This document shows, in pieces, positions 7,953 to 16,947 of a DNA stretch of 48,645 nt; the stretch's first letter is position 1; every line of letters begins with the position of its first letter. Below the pieces are notes generated by a model. That model did no database searches. It saw only the letters and a list, made by a program, of their open reading frames with translations, and was not told where the DNA came from. The position numbers and the translations under genes are program-made. The stretch lies in contig CACOJS010000013.1 of assembly GCA_902627495.1 (NCBI GenBank), positions 1 through 48,645 on the forward strand, written 5' to 3'. This DNA comes from Hydrogenophilales bacterium (GTDB lineage Bacteria > Pseudomonadota > Gammaproteobacteria > Burkholderiales > Eutrophovitaceae).

Positions 7953-9404
7953 TTAAATTGATCCCGTATCATCTTTTCTGCCATACATATCATCATAGCG
8001 GACAATATCGTCCTCCCCAACGTAATCACCTGACTGGACCTCCACTATTTCCAAGGGTGAAGAGCCAGGGTTCTCCAGTCGATGTTTCGCACCTTTGGGG
8101 ATATAAGTCGACTCATTCTCCTGCAATAATAACATCTCATTATTTTTGGTTACCTTTGCAACTCCTTTCACCACAACCCAATGCTCCGATCTGTGACTAT
8201 GGCTTTGTAAGGATAGTGCCGCCCCAGGTTCAACCCGTATATGTTTCACTTGAAAACGAGGCCCGCGAGCAATGGAATCATACCAACCCCAAGGCCGGGA
8301 TACTTTTCTGTGTGTAGTGACCAAAGCATCATCCCTGTCTGACAAATATTCGACAACTTCCCTGACCTGCTCTCCGTGGCCTTTTTTGATAACCAAAACC
8401 GCATCCGATGTTTCGATAATTTGCAGATTATTGGTACCTATTGCCGCTACAAAACGGTCGTCTGCCCTAACATAGGTGTTATTCGCATTTTGTATCAAAC
8501 CATTTCCAATAATCCTGTTGCCGTCAGCATCCGGAGCTATTAGCTCAGCGACCGCCTCCCAACCCCCTAGATCCCTCCAACTGGATTCAAAAGGCATAAC
8601 TTTAATATGTTTAGCATCACACTTTTGGAGAACACTATAATCTATACTATCACTTCTACAACCTACAAAAGATTTCTTGTTGGGTCTGACAAAAGCAATG
8701 TTCGCTTGATGCTCGATCTTTTTTGTGTGCATTGCCGTCCTGCAGGTACTTAGAATATCAGGTGCATGCTGCTCCATTAGAGATAGTATTTTTTCTGCCT
8801 TCACCAACAAAATACCGGAGTTCCATAACATTGTTGCATCATCTAAGAACTGAGTTGCTAGCTCTGTGGAGGGTTTCTCGACAAACTTGCTAACACCTAA
8901 TACTCCCGCCAAATCATCTTTCTGATCCGGCACGCTTTTGATATAACCATATGCGGTAGTGGCCCTAGTCGGCCTAACCCCAAAGGTTACGACGGCCCCA
9001 CTTTCAGCTGCTTCCACCGAACCCAAAACTGATTTGGCAAAATACTCAGCATCCTCAATGTAATGATCTGAGGGACAAATTAGAAGCAGATCCTCTGGAT
9101 TTTGATGCAAAGCTGCAATGGCAACTGCTGGAGCTGTATTTTTGCCAGTCGGCTCTAGCAATAGGGATCCTGAACAACCCTGTTCAAGGATACAGTCTCG
9201 CAAAAGAAAGCGATGTTTTTCGGCACCCACAATTACCACTTTTTTTTCCAAACTCAAGGAAGGATGAGTAAGTCGATCAATCGTCAAGCCCAATAAACTT
9301 TTCTCTCCCACCAAGGCTGAGAATTGCTTGGGCATTTCACCACGACTGATAGGCCAAAGCCTTGCCCCTTGACCACCACTTAATACAACAGGGCAGATAT
9401 GCAT
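7953..9404 (-). CDS. manC: Bifunctional mannose-1-P guanylyltransferase / mannose-6-P isomerase
   Basis: A 483-residue protein matching the ManC/AlgA/XanB family. The N-terminal nucleotidyltransferase motif GGQGARLWP is at 10-18 and PKQF at 25-28, with a conserved FVEKP segment mid-protein. The C-terminal type II phosphomannose isomerase cupin contains RPWGWY, LQSHSHRSEHW and the downstream IPKGAKHRLEN element. It makes GDP-mannose from mannose 1-phosphate and GTP and interconverts fructose and mannose 6-phosphates. It feeds the two Gmd-type dehydratases next to it. A phosphomannomutase is not in the window. Confidence 0.93.
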   Translation of the reverse strand: MHICPVVLSGGQGARLWPISRGEMPKQFSALVGEKSLLGLTIDRLTHPSLSLEKKVVIVGAEKHRFLLRDCILEQGCSGSLLLEPTGKNTAPAVAIAALHQNPEDLLLICPSDHYIEDAEYFAKSVLGSVEAAESGAVVTFGVRPTRATTAYGYIKSVPDQKDDLAGVLGVSKFVEKPSTELATQFLDDATMLWNSGILLVKAEKILSLMEQHAPDILSTCRTAMHTKKIEHQANIAFVRPNKKSFVGCRSDSIDYSVLQKCDAKHIKVMPFESSWRDLGGWEAVAELIAPDADGNRIIGNGLIQNANNTYVRADDRFVAAIGTNNLQIIETSDAVLVIKKGHGEQVREVVEYLSDRDDALVTTHRKVSRPWGWYDSIARGPRFQVKHIRVEPGAALSLQSHSHRSEHWVVVKGVAKVTKNNEMLLLQENESTYIPKGAKHRLENPGSSPLEIVEVQSGDYVGEDDIVRYDDMYGRKDDTGSI

Positions 9405-9482
9405 ATCGATATATTTAGCGTGAGATTTTTAATCTTATTTAACATGTTTTGCCTGCTTTTTGCGGTATCTGAAAACTGATGA

Positions 9483-10613
9483 CTAGAGTCCTATCTTTCG
9501 CAACTTTTTCTTGCCTTCGGGATCGTTATTCTTAATATTTTCCACCGCCGCCCTACAAAGAACTAAGCCCAGCATAAATATTCCCGCCCCAATACCAACC
9601 ATAAAAGTGATAAGGATTCTACTAGGCTTCGTCTTTAACTCTGGAACGGATGCTCTATCCACTATCTGTATACCTGAACCCTCCCCAGCCATTTCAACTT
9701 GAGCAGCTTCATATTGTTTTTTGAAAAACGCCAATAACTTATCTTTCTGCCGAATATTTTCAACCTCTTTTAGAATTTCAGTCTCCCATCGATTGCCATA
9801 AGCATCTTTGATTTCTTTTTCAATCAACAATAGTTTAGTTTTAAGATTTGAAATTTTTTTTGTCAGTCTCCTGACTGCCGGGGCCCCATCATTCAAATAA
9901 ATCTTTTTATCCAAGAGTTCGGATTCCATACCAACAAGTTGATCTTCATACCTAAAAATAAAACTTAACAGTCTCTCTGGTTTAAGATTTAAAATGGTTT
10001 TTTTAAACCCGGATTCTCGCAATGCGTTCTTAGATATAGCTATTTCACTTTCAGTGGTAGTAATTTGTTCTGCAAAAAAAAGACTTCTCTTTTGAGCATT
10101 AGTGATGGCAAAGTTTGTCAACATTGTATCCAGCTCATCAATATAACTGTTCGCTATATCCGCAGCCAACTTGGGATCCTTATCGCTGAATGACAGAGAC
10201 AGCATCCCATCTTTCTTGCTAACAAAAACATTTGTTGCAAGTTTCAGTTCCTTCCTCGCTTTTGCCAGAATCTCTTGGTCATAATATTCCTGTAAAGAAA
10301 ACTTGGTAACCATTTTATTAAGCAAGGTCTCACTCTCGAGAAATGACTTAAACTTATCGCCACCTGATGCCTTAGTTGATACTCCCAGCAATGTTCCCAG
10401 TCCACTATTAGCCAAAATGGAACCAACACTCGCATCCGAACTAGGGGGAATAAAGATTGTGGTCGCCGTATATATTGGGGTCATCAAATAAGTACTGAAA
10501 TAAGCAATTATCGAGAGAAAAAGAGGGATAAAAATAAGTGCTTTAATATTTGTCAAAATGACAACTAAAAAATCCAAAAATCCTACTTTATTGTCTTGCT
10601 CCGTTATATCCAT
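9483..10613 (-). CDS. Wzz/KpsE-type polysaccharide chain-length/export inner-membrane protein
   Basis: A 376-residue polysaccharide co-polymerase. TM1 lies at about 24-44, the periplasmic Wzz fold begins with the TPIYTATT element, long coiled-coil-prone stretches occupy about 170-310, and TM2 sits near the C-terminus just after the proline-containing SVPELKTKPSR element. There is no cytoplasmic Walker-type tyrosine-kinase domain, so it resembles KpsE/BexC or short Wzz proteins rather than Wzc. It would set chain length and link the inner-membrane polymerase/exporter with the Wza-like channel encoded 30 bases upstream. Confidence 0.85.
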   Translation of the reverse strand: MDITEQDNKVGFLDFLVVILTNIKALIFIPLFLSIIAYFSTYLMTPIYTATTIFIPPSSDASVGSILANSGLGTLLGVSTKASGGDKFKSFLESETLLNKMVTKFSLQEYYDQEILAKARKELKLATNVFVSKKDGMLSLSFSDKDPKLAADIANSYIDELDTMLTNFAITNAQKRSLFFAEQITTTESEIAISKNALRESGFKKTILNLKPERLLSFIFRYEDQLVGMESELLDKKIYLNDGAPAVRRLTKKISNLKTKLLLIEKEIKDAYGNRWETEILKEVENIRQKDKLLAFFKKQYEAAQVEMAGEGSGIQIVDRASVPELKTKPSRILITFMVGIGAGIFMLGLVLCRAAVENIKNNDPEGKKKLRKIGL

Positions 10614-10642
10614 TTAATGCTCGACCGATTAAATATTTTTTT

Positions 10643-13138
10643 CTACAAATCACCAAGAACTTTTAAGCCCGCGACACCTAAAGAGAGTTGGTAAAAAATC
10701 TGAGCCCAATCTTTCAACTCTCGGCTAACGCTAAACTGATGTAAATCTTCTGGCACCACTATCGCATCCCCCGGCATGAGCGGATGACGCATCAAACCTT
10801 TCCTGAACAAACCTCTCTTAGCCTGTCTTGCACTTATGACTATACCGTTTGCCTTTAAAATATAAAGGCTCTCTGTATCAGCATTTTTTGTTGGACCACC
10901 AGCTAATGAAATATACTGTGCAGCTTTATACCTTTCTCTAAACAGAAAAGAGTTCTGATTAAAGACTGAACCATAAACACTGACTACTCCAGGTCTTGGT
11001 GGAACATAAAAAATATCTCCATTTTCAAGCGGGAGATCAGGCAATCCATACTCTGCTCCACCATTATTAGCATCTAGGACAATTCTTCCTGTGGCTCTTA
11101 CCTGCCTAAGCCTCTTCACTAGTTCTCTCTGTGCAGTCGCTTGCTGTTTAACTGCGGAACTATCCTCCACCGACAAGACCGTTCCGGCCTGTACAGCAGC
11201 ATTCCTCTCCACCTCCTGCTCTAATCTAGACAAAGCCTTATCAAGCTGCTCCTGCTGTTTTTTTCTCGTACTTTCCCTAGTAAAAAGCGAACCATACAAA
11301 TAAGCATTGGGTGAAAAACCTCCAACCCTAATAACCAGGTCCCTTAAAGTCTCACCTTGTTTAATTTGATAAACTCCGGGTGCTATAAACTCTCCTTCCA
11401 ACATTACATACCTTGAACGTTTCGCCTGCGGTAATGCTAGATCATCAGCCGAAAAAATAGTAACCACATCACCAGGCTCAAGCAAAAGATCATGACTGGG
11501 ATCCATCTCCAAAACAGCTTTCTTTAAGTTAAAAGGAATGACTTTGGTTTCAAGGGTTGCCACATTTAGTCTCTTAACCACGGCATATTCCCAATTGACT
11601 TGTGCTCCGACAAAACTGTCCTGAAAAGAACCAAACATATCTACATTTGACTTGGTATCAGTTTCCGTAAGTCCATCACCACCTCGGTCTAGCATGTTAT
11701 TAGATTGATCTATTTCGGTCTCATTGGGGTTGTCACTTTGCGATAAAATGGGGCCTGTCTCACTTGAGGCCCCATCTGACTTCTCTTTTGCTTGCTCCAA
11801 ATTATTGATATTTGCGTGCGAAACTTTTGCCGCCAACCAATTTTTTTGACGATCATTCTGATTCCTCTTTATCCAATATTCATTACGCACTAAAAAACTA
11901 GGGTCGGGAATCAGATCACTGATCTTTAGATTATGTCTCCATGGGGTTTGTCTAGTCTCCGACACATTTCCCGCCAGGGTCACCGAATTAAGTATCCTTG
12001 GAGATATGGCCTTTACATGGACTAAATCCCCGTCCCTAATCTTGGTTGTCAACCCCTTTCCCTTAACATTAACATTGAGAATTACTCTTTCGCCTGTGGA
12101 CTTTATTCTCTCTAGACTAATATTTTTCTTTGATGCCGTCGCAGCCAAACCACCAGACAACTCAAAAAGCTCTTTTAAGGTTAAGCCTTTCTTGATTTCA
12201 TAAATGTTGGGAACCCTGACACTACCAGCAACGGCTACAAGAGGTCCAACCGGAGGAATAAAAATGACGTCATTTGAGGCCAAGGCAATATCAGCAACTA
12301 GCGTACCTTTCACAAAAAAATCGTAACAATCAATTTTTGCAACAGTGTGATCTCCTCTTCGAAGTTCAATATTGCGTAGGGAACCCGATAGCTTCGGTCC
12401 TCCAGCCAAAAATAATACACTAAGTAGGGTGGCTCTCGAGGTAACTTGGTACGCACCGGGCTTAACTGCATGACCCATTACAAAAACATTCATGGGTCGT
12501 GTTTTCCCTAGCACCACATTCAACTTAAAATCCACGTGCTCCTGGGAAAAACGGGCTTTTAGATAAGGTTGAAGGTCTTGGTACTTTAAACCGGCAATAT
12601 TTAACTCGCCAAAGTCAGGGATAAACAAAGTGCCGTTGGAATCTACATATCCGGAGAAATCGACATCCAATTGTCCCCATGCCCTTACATAAATTTGATC
12701 ACCTGGTTGAATTACATAAGTTCCTGATTTGTCCAAGATGCCCTCTTGCGAAATGCTCAGCCCCTTCACAAAAAGCTCCGGATTTTCAAAATATGAGTGG
12801 CCGAAAATTGGTAATTTAGTTCCGAGCGAATATTCTACAAGTCGCTGAAATTCAGAGTTACCTCGCTTACCCCTCTCAGGGACTACTACTCGAACTGGAT
12901 CCTTTGGTTTGGAATCATCAAATTTAGGGGAACCCACTCCGGTGATCCGAGGGGTTACCGCATCCGGGCTTTGAATAAGGGTAGAATCAACTGCGTCTAC
13001 ACCAAGATCATCATCAGTCAGGAGCTGCTGGAGCATTTTTTTCTGTACCCCACCAAGCTCTAGACCTTGAGCGTTGAGAAGCACAGGCGAAATTGCAAGG
13101 TAACAGAATAGAGTTAAAATAATTGAAAGTTTAGACAT
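10643..13138 (-). CDS. Large Wza-like polysaccharide export protein with SLBB domains
   Basis: An 831-residue periplasmic/outer-membrane exporter, about twice the length of E. coli Wza. A signal peptide covers roughly residues 1-24 (ending LLNAQG, with no lipobox cysteine). The Poly_export motif YVIQPGDQIYVRAWG is at 141-155, followed by several SLBB-like repeats (for example FVMGHAVKPGAYQV, VAVAGSVRVPNIY, VMLEGEFIAPGVYQI, VSVYGSVFNQNSF). An Asn/Asp/Ser-rich, probably disordered insertion occupies roughly 435-510, and a QQ/E-rich coiled coil lies near 625-675. It likely forms the channel for the glycan made by this operon. It starts at ATG 13138. Confidence 0.88.
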   Translation of the reverse strand: MSKLSIILTLFCYLAISPVLLNAQGLELGGVQKKMLQQLLTDDDLGVDAVDSTLIQSPDAVTPRITGVGSPKFDDSKPKDPVRVVVPERGKRGNSEFQRLVEYSLGTKLPIFGHSYFENPELFVKGLSISQEGILDKSGTYVIQPGDQIYVRAWGQLDVDFSGYVDSNGTLFIPDFGELNIAGLKYQDLQPYLKARFSQEHVDFKLNVVLGKTRPMNVFVMGHAVKPGAYQVTSRATLLSVLFLAGGPKLSGSLRNIELRRGDHTVAKIDCYDFFVKGTLVADIALASNDVIFIPPVGPLVAVAGSVRVPNIYEIKKGLTLKELFELSGGLAATASKKNISLERIKSTGERVILNVNVKGKGLTTKIRDGDLVHVKAISPRILNSVTLAGNVSETRQTPWRHNLKISDLIPDPSFLVRNEYWIKRNQNDRQKNWLAAKVSHANINNLEQAKEKSDGASSETGPILSQSDNPNETEIDQSNNMLDRGGDGLTETDTKSNVDMFGSFQDSFVGAQVNWEYAVVKRLNVATLETKVIPFNLKKAVLEMDPSHDLLLEPGDVVTIFSADDLALPQAKRSRYVMLEGEFIAPGVYQIKQGETLRDLVIRVGGFSPNAYLYGSLFTRESTRKKQQEQLDKALSRLEQEVERNAAVQAGTVLSVEDSSAVKQQATAQRELVKRLRQVRATGRIVLDANNGGAEYGLPDLPLENGDIFYVPPRPGVVSVYGSVFNQNSFLFRERYKAAQYISLAGGPTKNADTESLYILKANGIVISARQAKRGLFRKGLMRHPLMPGDAIVVPEDLHQFSVSRELKDWAQIFYQLSLGVAGLKVLGDL

Positions 13139-13170
13139 TGATCTTTATTCAGCAAACCATCTCGGAATTT

Positions 13171-13194
13171 AAATCGCGGTCAGCGATTTTAGCA
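13171..13194 (-). promoter_or_regulatory. Possible extended -10 promoter with overlapping dyad, for the wza-wzz-manC operon
   Basis: Read on the minus strand, TGCTAAAAT (13194-13186) resembles an extended -10 element. A TTGGCA-like -35 lies at a long 19-base spacing. Immediately downstream, at the expected transcription start, is a 7-bp dyad, AAATCGC and GCGATTT separated by five bases (13171-13189). This could be an operator or an early stem in the leader. The predicted leader to ATG 13138 is about 40 bases. Confidence 0.4.
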
Positions 13195-13285
13195 CAACAT
13201 TGAAAATTCATGCCAAAAACATAAGGTTACAGGCAATACGACCTAAAGGAAATAGTATTTCACTAACTATCAAACTTGACTGAAA

Positions 13286-14251
13286 CTAGCTGTTGGCGGG
13301 GTTATTCAAAAATTGCTGGTACGCTAGATTTAGACCTTCCTTAATTTGTATCTTTGGCACCCATCCAAGAGACCTTATTCTGGAGGAATCCACTAACTTC
13401 CGGGGTGTGCCATCGGGCCTACCCTTGTCCAGCAAAATCTCACCCTCAAATCCAATGACTTTGGCTATAACCTTTGACAAATCAAAAATAGACATTTCCT
13501 GGCCTGATCCAATGTTCACCACCCCCTCAGCCTGGTGAGCTTTGGCATGAAAGGTACCCTTATTAAGACTCATTAGAAAGACACAGGCATCACCTAAATC
13601 GTCCACGTAGAGAAACTCCCGCAGAGGCGTCCCGGTACCCCAGATTTCAATTGATTTGAAAGCTTTTTCCTTTGCCTCATGTATTCTTCGAATCAATGCC
13701 GGAATAACATGAGCTTCCCCAAGTTTATAATTATCCCCAGGACCGTACAAGCTGGCAGGAATCACACACCTATAATCTGTCCCAAACTGCCGGTTATAAG
13801 CTTTACAAAGGGTAATGCCAGCGATTTTGGCGATAGCATAAGCCTCGTTTGTTGGCTCTAGGACACCTGTCAGCAATGCGGACTCCGTCATAGGCTGCGT
13901 GGCGAATTTTGGATAAATACAGCTAGCACCGAGAAATAAAAGCTGTTTTACCCGAAACTCAAAGGAAGACTCTATTAAATTTATTTGAATTTTTTGATTT
14001 TTTAACAAAAAATCAACAGGATGACTGCTGTTGGCCTCTATACTACCTACCTTAGCCGCAGCCATGTAAACCTGGTCTGGTCTCTCCTCAGCAAAAAAAT
14101 CCCTAACCTCTTTTGAGTTTTCCAGATCCAAAACTGATCGACTTGGTGCAACAACCTTAATGGAAGATGTGGGATACTGAGGTTTAGTTTGAAGGGACCT
14201 GATTATTGCTCCTCCCACCATTCCAGAACCCCCGGCTACAAAAATTTTCAC
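13286..14251 (-). CDS. fcl: GDP-L-fucose synthase
   Basis: A 321-residue extended SDR of typical Fcl length. It has GGSGMVGGA at 7-15, the GASCIYP segment that carries the catalytic Ser/Cys, YAIAK as the Tyr/Lys pair, and ASLYGPGDNY, all characteristic of GDP-4-keto-6-deoxymannose epimerase-reductase. It performs the 3,5-epimerisation and NADPH reduction giving GDP-L-fucose from the product of gmd. The start is GTG at 14251 with only a weak ribosome binding site. It is the first gene of the leftward set, separated from the exporter gene by 147 bases that seem to hold a promoter, so it may be transcribed separately. Confidence 0.9.
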   Translation of the reverse strand: MKIFVAGGSGMVGGAIIRSLQTKPQYPTSSIKVVAPSRSVLDLENSKEVRDFFAEERPDQVYMAAAKVGSIEANSSHPVDFLLKNQKIQINLIESSFEFRVKQLLFLGASCIYPKFATQPMTESALLTGVLEPTNEAYAIAKIAGITLCKAYNRQFGTDYRCVIPASLYGPGDNYKLGEAHVIPALIRRIHEAKEKAFKSIEIWGTGTPLREFLYVDDLGDACVFLMSLNKGTFHAKAHQAEGVVNIGSGQEMSIFDLSKVIAKVIGFEGEILLDKGRPDGTPRKLVDSSRIRSLGWVPKIQIKEGLNLAYQQFLNNPANS

Positions 14252-14490
14252 GCAAAAGTCTTAACTTAAAATTATCAAATTATTCAATAATTTATCATGG
14301 ACAGGAGTTTTTTGGCATAAAATAAAACTATTCAACAGTAAGTCGCTGTTTTTAAGTACTTTTTTATGTTCACCAATAAACTATCATCAATCAACACGCT
14401 AACATTTGCTTTTTATTCGGCTAAATGGTTAACTTTAGGGTGAGAAGCAATTGAAAATAAGGTTTTAGGACAAATGCGGAGGTAAATATT

Positions 14491-14643
14491 GTGAACGCAA
14501 GTCGATTAATCATTTTGATGCTGGCACTCTCTCTAACATCAGTCTTGACCGGATGTGGAGGGTCGTCAGAAGCAACTTTGGGGCCGGGCGAAGGCGGTCT
14601 GAGTAGTGCATCTTCAGTCTCGGCAGTTAGTGCTACCGATTAA
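14491..14643 (+). CDS. Small lipoprotein (50 aa), function unknown
   Basis: GTG at 14491 follows a strong GGAGGT (14478-14483) at seven bases and opens a 50-codon frame ending at TAA 14641. The product has a basic N-terminus, a hydrophobic stretch (LIILMLALSLTSV) and a lipobox LTGC with the lipidation cysteine at residue 22. The mature part is only 29 residues and rich in Gly, Ser and Ala. It should be attached to the inner or outer membrane after signal peptidase II cleavage; the residue after the cysteine is Gly, not Asp, which favours outer-membrane sorting. It lies 27 bases upstream of the exoprotein gene, in the same transcript. I know no named family. Confidence 0.7.
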   Translation: MNASRLIILMLALSLTSVLTGCGGSSEATLGPGEGGLSSASSVSAVSATD

Positions 14644-14670
14644 ATAATTTGTCAAGGAGGTATTCCAAAC

Positions 14671-16947
14671 ATGTTTATTAGAACACTCTATGTCAGCCTT
14701 GCAGGCTCTGTTCTGTTGGGTTTTGGTTTAGGCTCGGTTACGGCAGCCCCACCAACCACAGGGGCTTATGCAACAGATGCCCAACAAGAGTTTATCCAGG
14801 ATCAAGCCACGGAAAGTATTACAACCGCACAGATGATAATGTGTTTTATGTACAACACTCGGGCAGATGCTATGGTGAATAAAGGTCAATACATAGCGTT
14901 TATTGATGAAAATGCTTGCGATACTTCAGGGCGAGCCAGTGCCTCGAATAGCTCTAATTCTAATAGTTCGGGTGCGACCTCTTATACGAGAATGAGTTTA
15001 ATATCATCCAAAAATACCACTACTGCACCCCAGATAGTTAAGGGCCACGCTGAGAGTAAAGAGGATGATGGGTCAGTAATTCAAATATACATTCATACCA
15101 GTGCATCGGAGGCTCCAAGTGCGTCGGCTCCGAATGGAATAATGACCCTTAACTTCACTGGTGTTACCAGTGCTGGTAGTAAAGCCTTCCGAGGAGAACT
15201 TGGGATCAACTCTTCAGGGTTGACCTTCTCAGAGGTTGGTAATTACGGTCATGGAGAAGAGACTGTCAGACTTTATGTTAACGGCGACGAAACCTCTGGG
15301 TCCGGTGCCGTGGTAGCACCCGACTACAGTGGGGGCACTATAACAATCTTATTTGGCTACAATGCCAACTATTTCTGCCGAGCAAAGGATGGTGGCACTG
15401 AGTACTGCTTTAGTCGATCCAAAGCTGCTGCAGACTCCACCGTATGGCAGTACGGAACCTATGACGATAGTACCGGTGCGAGATACGATCTAGCGCAACC
15501 AGGATTTACCGTCAAAGACAGTGACGGTAAGTATGGGTTTGCTAGTTACTGGGGAATTTGGTTACCAACGGCCCCCAGTGATGGGGCGACTCTTACAAAC
15601 CAAGCGGGAACTGTTTCCTACACTGTGAAACAAGGTTACGGCCGCCTAATAAAGTTTACTAAAGTATCAACCACTCTTGATGGAATAAAGAAAGTGCCAT
15701 TTGTATTTAGGACTGAAGCCAGCACCACTGTTGCCAGCACATCCTATAGTTCGGGTACTGAGTTTGAAGCTTTTTGGGATGATGAAAATGACAACTTTGT
15801 TATAACAGGAACCCAAACATGCTCCTCTTCAGGCTGTTTTATGAATAAGATTACAGGAGCAACAATGAGTGCATCGGATATGGCAACCGCTGTAACCTCG
15901 GGTGGCAATTCTTTTGGAGTAAGAGGGTGGTCTCGTGGCCTTGGTGGCCAAATTGAAATCGCGGCTGCTACGTTAGCTGCGGGAGATCCGGGAGCAGCAG
16001 CGGATGGGGTCCGATACATGACACAGGCTGTAACAGCACCGGGCGATACCAGCGTACCTACTACACTTAAATGTGTTCAGGACTGTATGACCGACGCCTC
16101 GTTGGATGTGATCAGTGACAGTGATTCACCATACACGACTAATACTTACAATAATTGGGGTAACGTTGCATCAGGAGATGTTGAAACTTACACCTGGAGC
16201 CGCAGTGATTACACGCTCAAAGACTCAACAAGTTCAGTTGTAAATAGTACTGCTCTACCTTCAGGTGATCTGTCGGGTCAGTGGCAATGGGGACTAAGAA
16301 CAGGTCCATTAGTGGAAGATGTGAGTAATCTGGAATGCACGTGGGATAACACCAAATATTGTTCTTGGCGAGCCAATGAACTCGCTTCATATTACGTTTG
16401 GGAAACAGGAACACAAAATTGGAATAAGGCAACTTTTCTGAAAAAATCAGATGATACTTATCTTGCTTTTACGCCTCCCGAGGGTGCTAGCTTTACCGTT
16501 CCAGCGAACACCTCTGGAAGTGAGCCATACGGCGATTTTGCAGGAGCACCTCTTCGGTTGGAATTCATGGGATTTGGAGAACTACACGGAATCCCAGGAA
16601 AGTGTTTTTCCTCAACCACAAATGCAGAGGTTAATTGTGGAGAAGGCACACGTTACGTTCCAGCTTTTACAATCCCATCTGACAGTAACGGGTTCGTGAC
16701 GATTAACAGTGCTACCAAATGGGTGAAGTGGCTCGAACGTGAGCTTAGATTTAAGCCAGAAAGCGGAATAACATCAAGTGCCCAGGGTATTACCATGGGC
16801 ACGACCGGTAGCCTTCCGGCAGCACAGGTTTTAACAGGGGATACAAAAGACCCGTCAGACTCCTCTAACACTACTTATTATCCCGGAGCATATAGTGATG
16901 TTAACTTCGACGTAGCTCCTAGTGTTATTCAAGGTGTTGTGCAGTAA
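14671..16947 (+). CDS. Large secreted protein of unknown function with six cysteine pairs
   Basis: A 758-residue exported protein. A signal peptide is clear (basic start, hydrophobic 7-20, likely cleavage after VTAA near 26). The mature protein is Ser/Thr/Gly-rich, acidic, and has no membrane segment, fitting a folded extracellular or surface protein. Twelve cysteines fall in six pairs: 58/83, 236/246, 384/389, 468/472, 556/564 and 645/656, consistent with disulfides formed in the periplasm. A low-complexity Ser/Asn stretch covers 88-104. The ribosome binding site AAGGAGGT is near-perfect, eight bases before ATG 14671, suggesting high expression. A strong terminator follows. Its place before the T2SS genes makes it a candidate T2SS substrate. 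I recall similar uncharacterised proteins in other proteobacteria but cannot verify this. Confidence 0.85.
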   Translation: MFIRTLYVSLAGSVLLGFGLGSVTAAPPTTGAYATDAQQEFIQDQATESITTAQMIMCFMYNTRADAMVNKGQYIAFIDENACDTSGRASASNSSNSNSSGATSYTRMSLISSKNTTTAPQIVKGHAESKEDDGSVIQIYIHTSASEAPSASAPNGIMTLNFTGVTSAGSKAFRGELGINSSGLTFSEVGNYGHGEETVRLYVNGDETSGSGAVVAPDYSGGTITILFGYNANYFCRAKDGGTEYCFSRSKAAADSTVWQYGTYDDSTGARYDLAQPGFTVKDSDGKYGFASYWGIWLPTAPSDGATLTNQAGTVSYTVKQGYGRLIKFTKVSTTLDGIKKVPFVFRTEASTTVASTSYSSGTEFEAFWDDENDNFVITGTQTCSSSGCFMNKITGATMSASDMATAVTSGGNSFGVRGWSRGLGGQIEIAAATLAAGDPGAAADGVRYMTQAVTAPGDTSVPTTLKCVQDCMTDASLDVISDSDSPYTTNTYNNWGNVASGDVETYTWSRSDYTLKDSTSSVVNSTALPSGDLSGQWQWGLRTGPLVEDVSNLECTWDNTKYCSWRANELASYYVWETGTQNWNKATFLKKSDDTYLAFTPPEGASFTVPANTSGSEPYGDFAGAPLRLEFMGFGELHGIPGKCFSSTTNAEVNCGEGTRYVPAFTIPSDSNGFVTINSATKWVKWLERELRFKPESGITSSAQGITMGTTGSLPAAQVLTGDTKDPSDSSNTTYYPGAYSDVNFDVAPSVIQGVVQ

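Noticed and set aside
14277..14293. AT-only dyad AAATTATT-C-AATAATTT between fcl and the lipoprotein gene
   Set aside because: Too AT-rich to act as a terminator and not significant in such sequence; no convincing promoter in 14252-14490 is anchored by it either.
16217..16871. Several short frames on both strands inside the exoprotein gene
   Set aside because: The long plus-strand frame has a signal peptide, ribosome binding site and terminator; the others lack any support.
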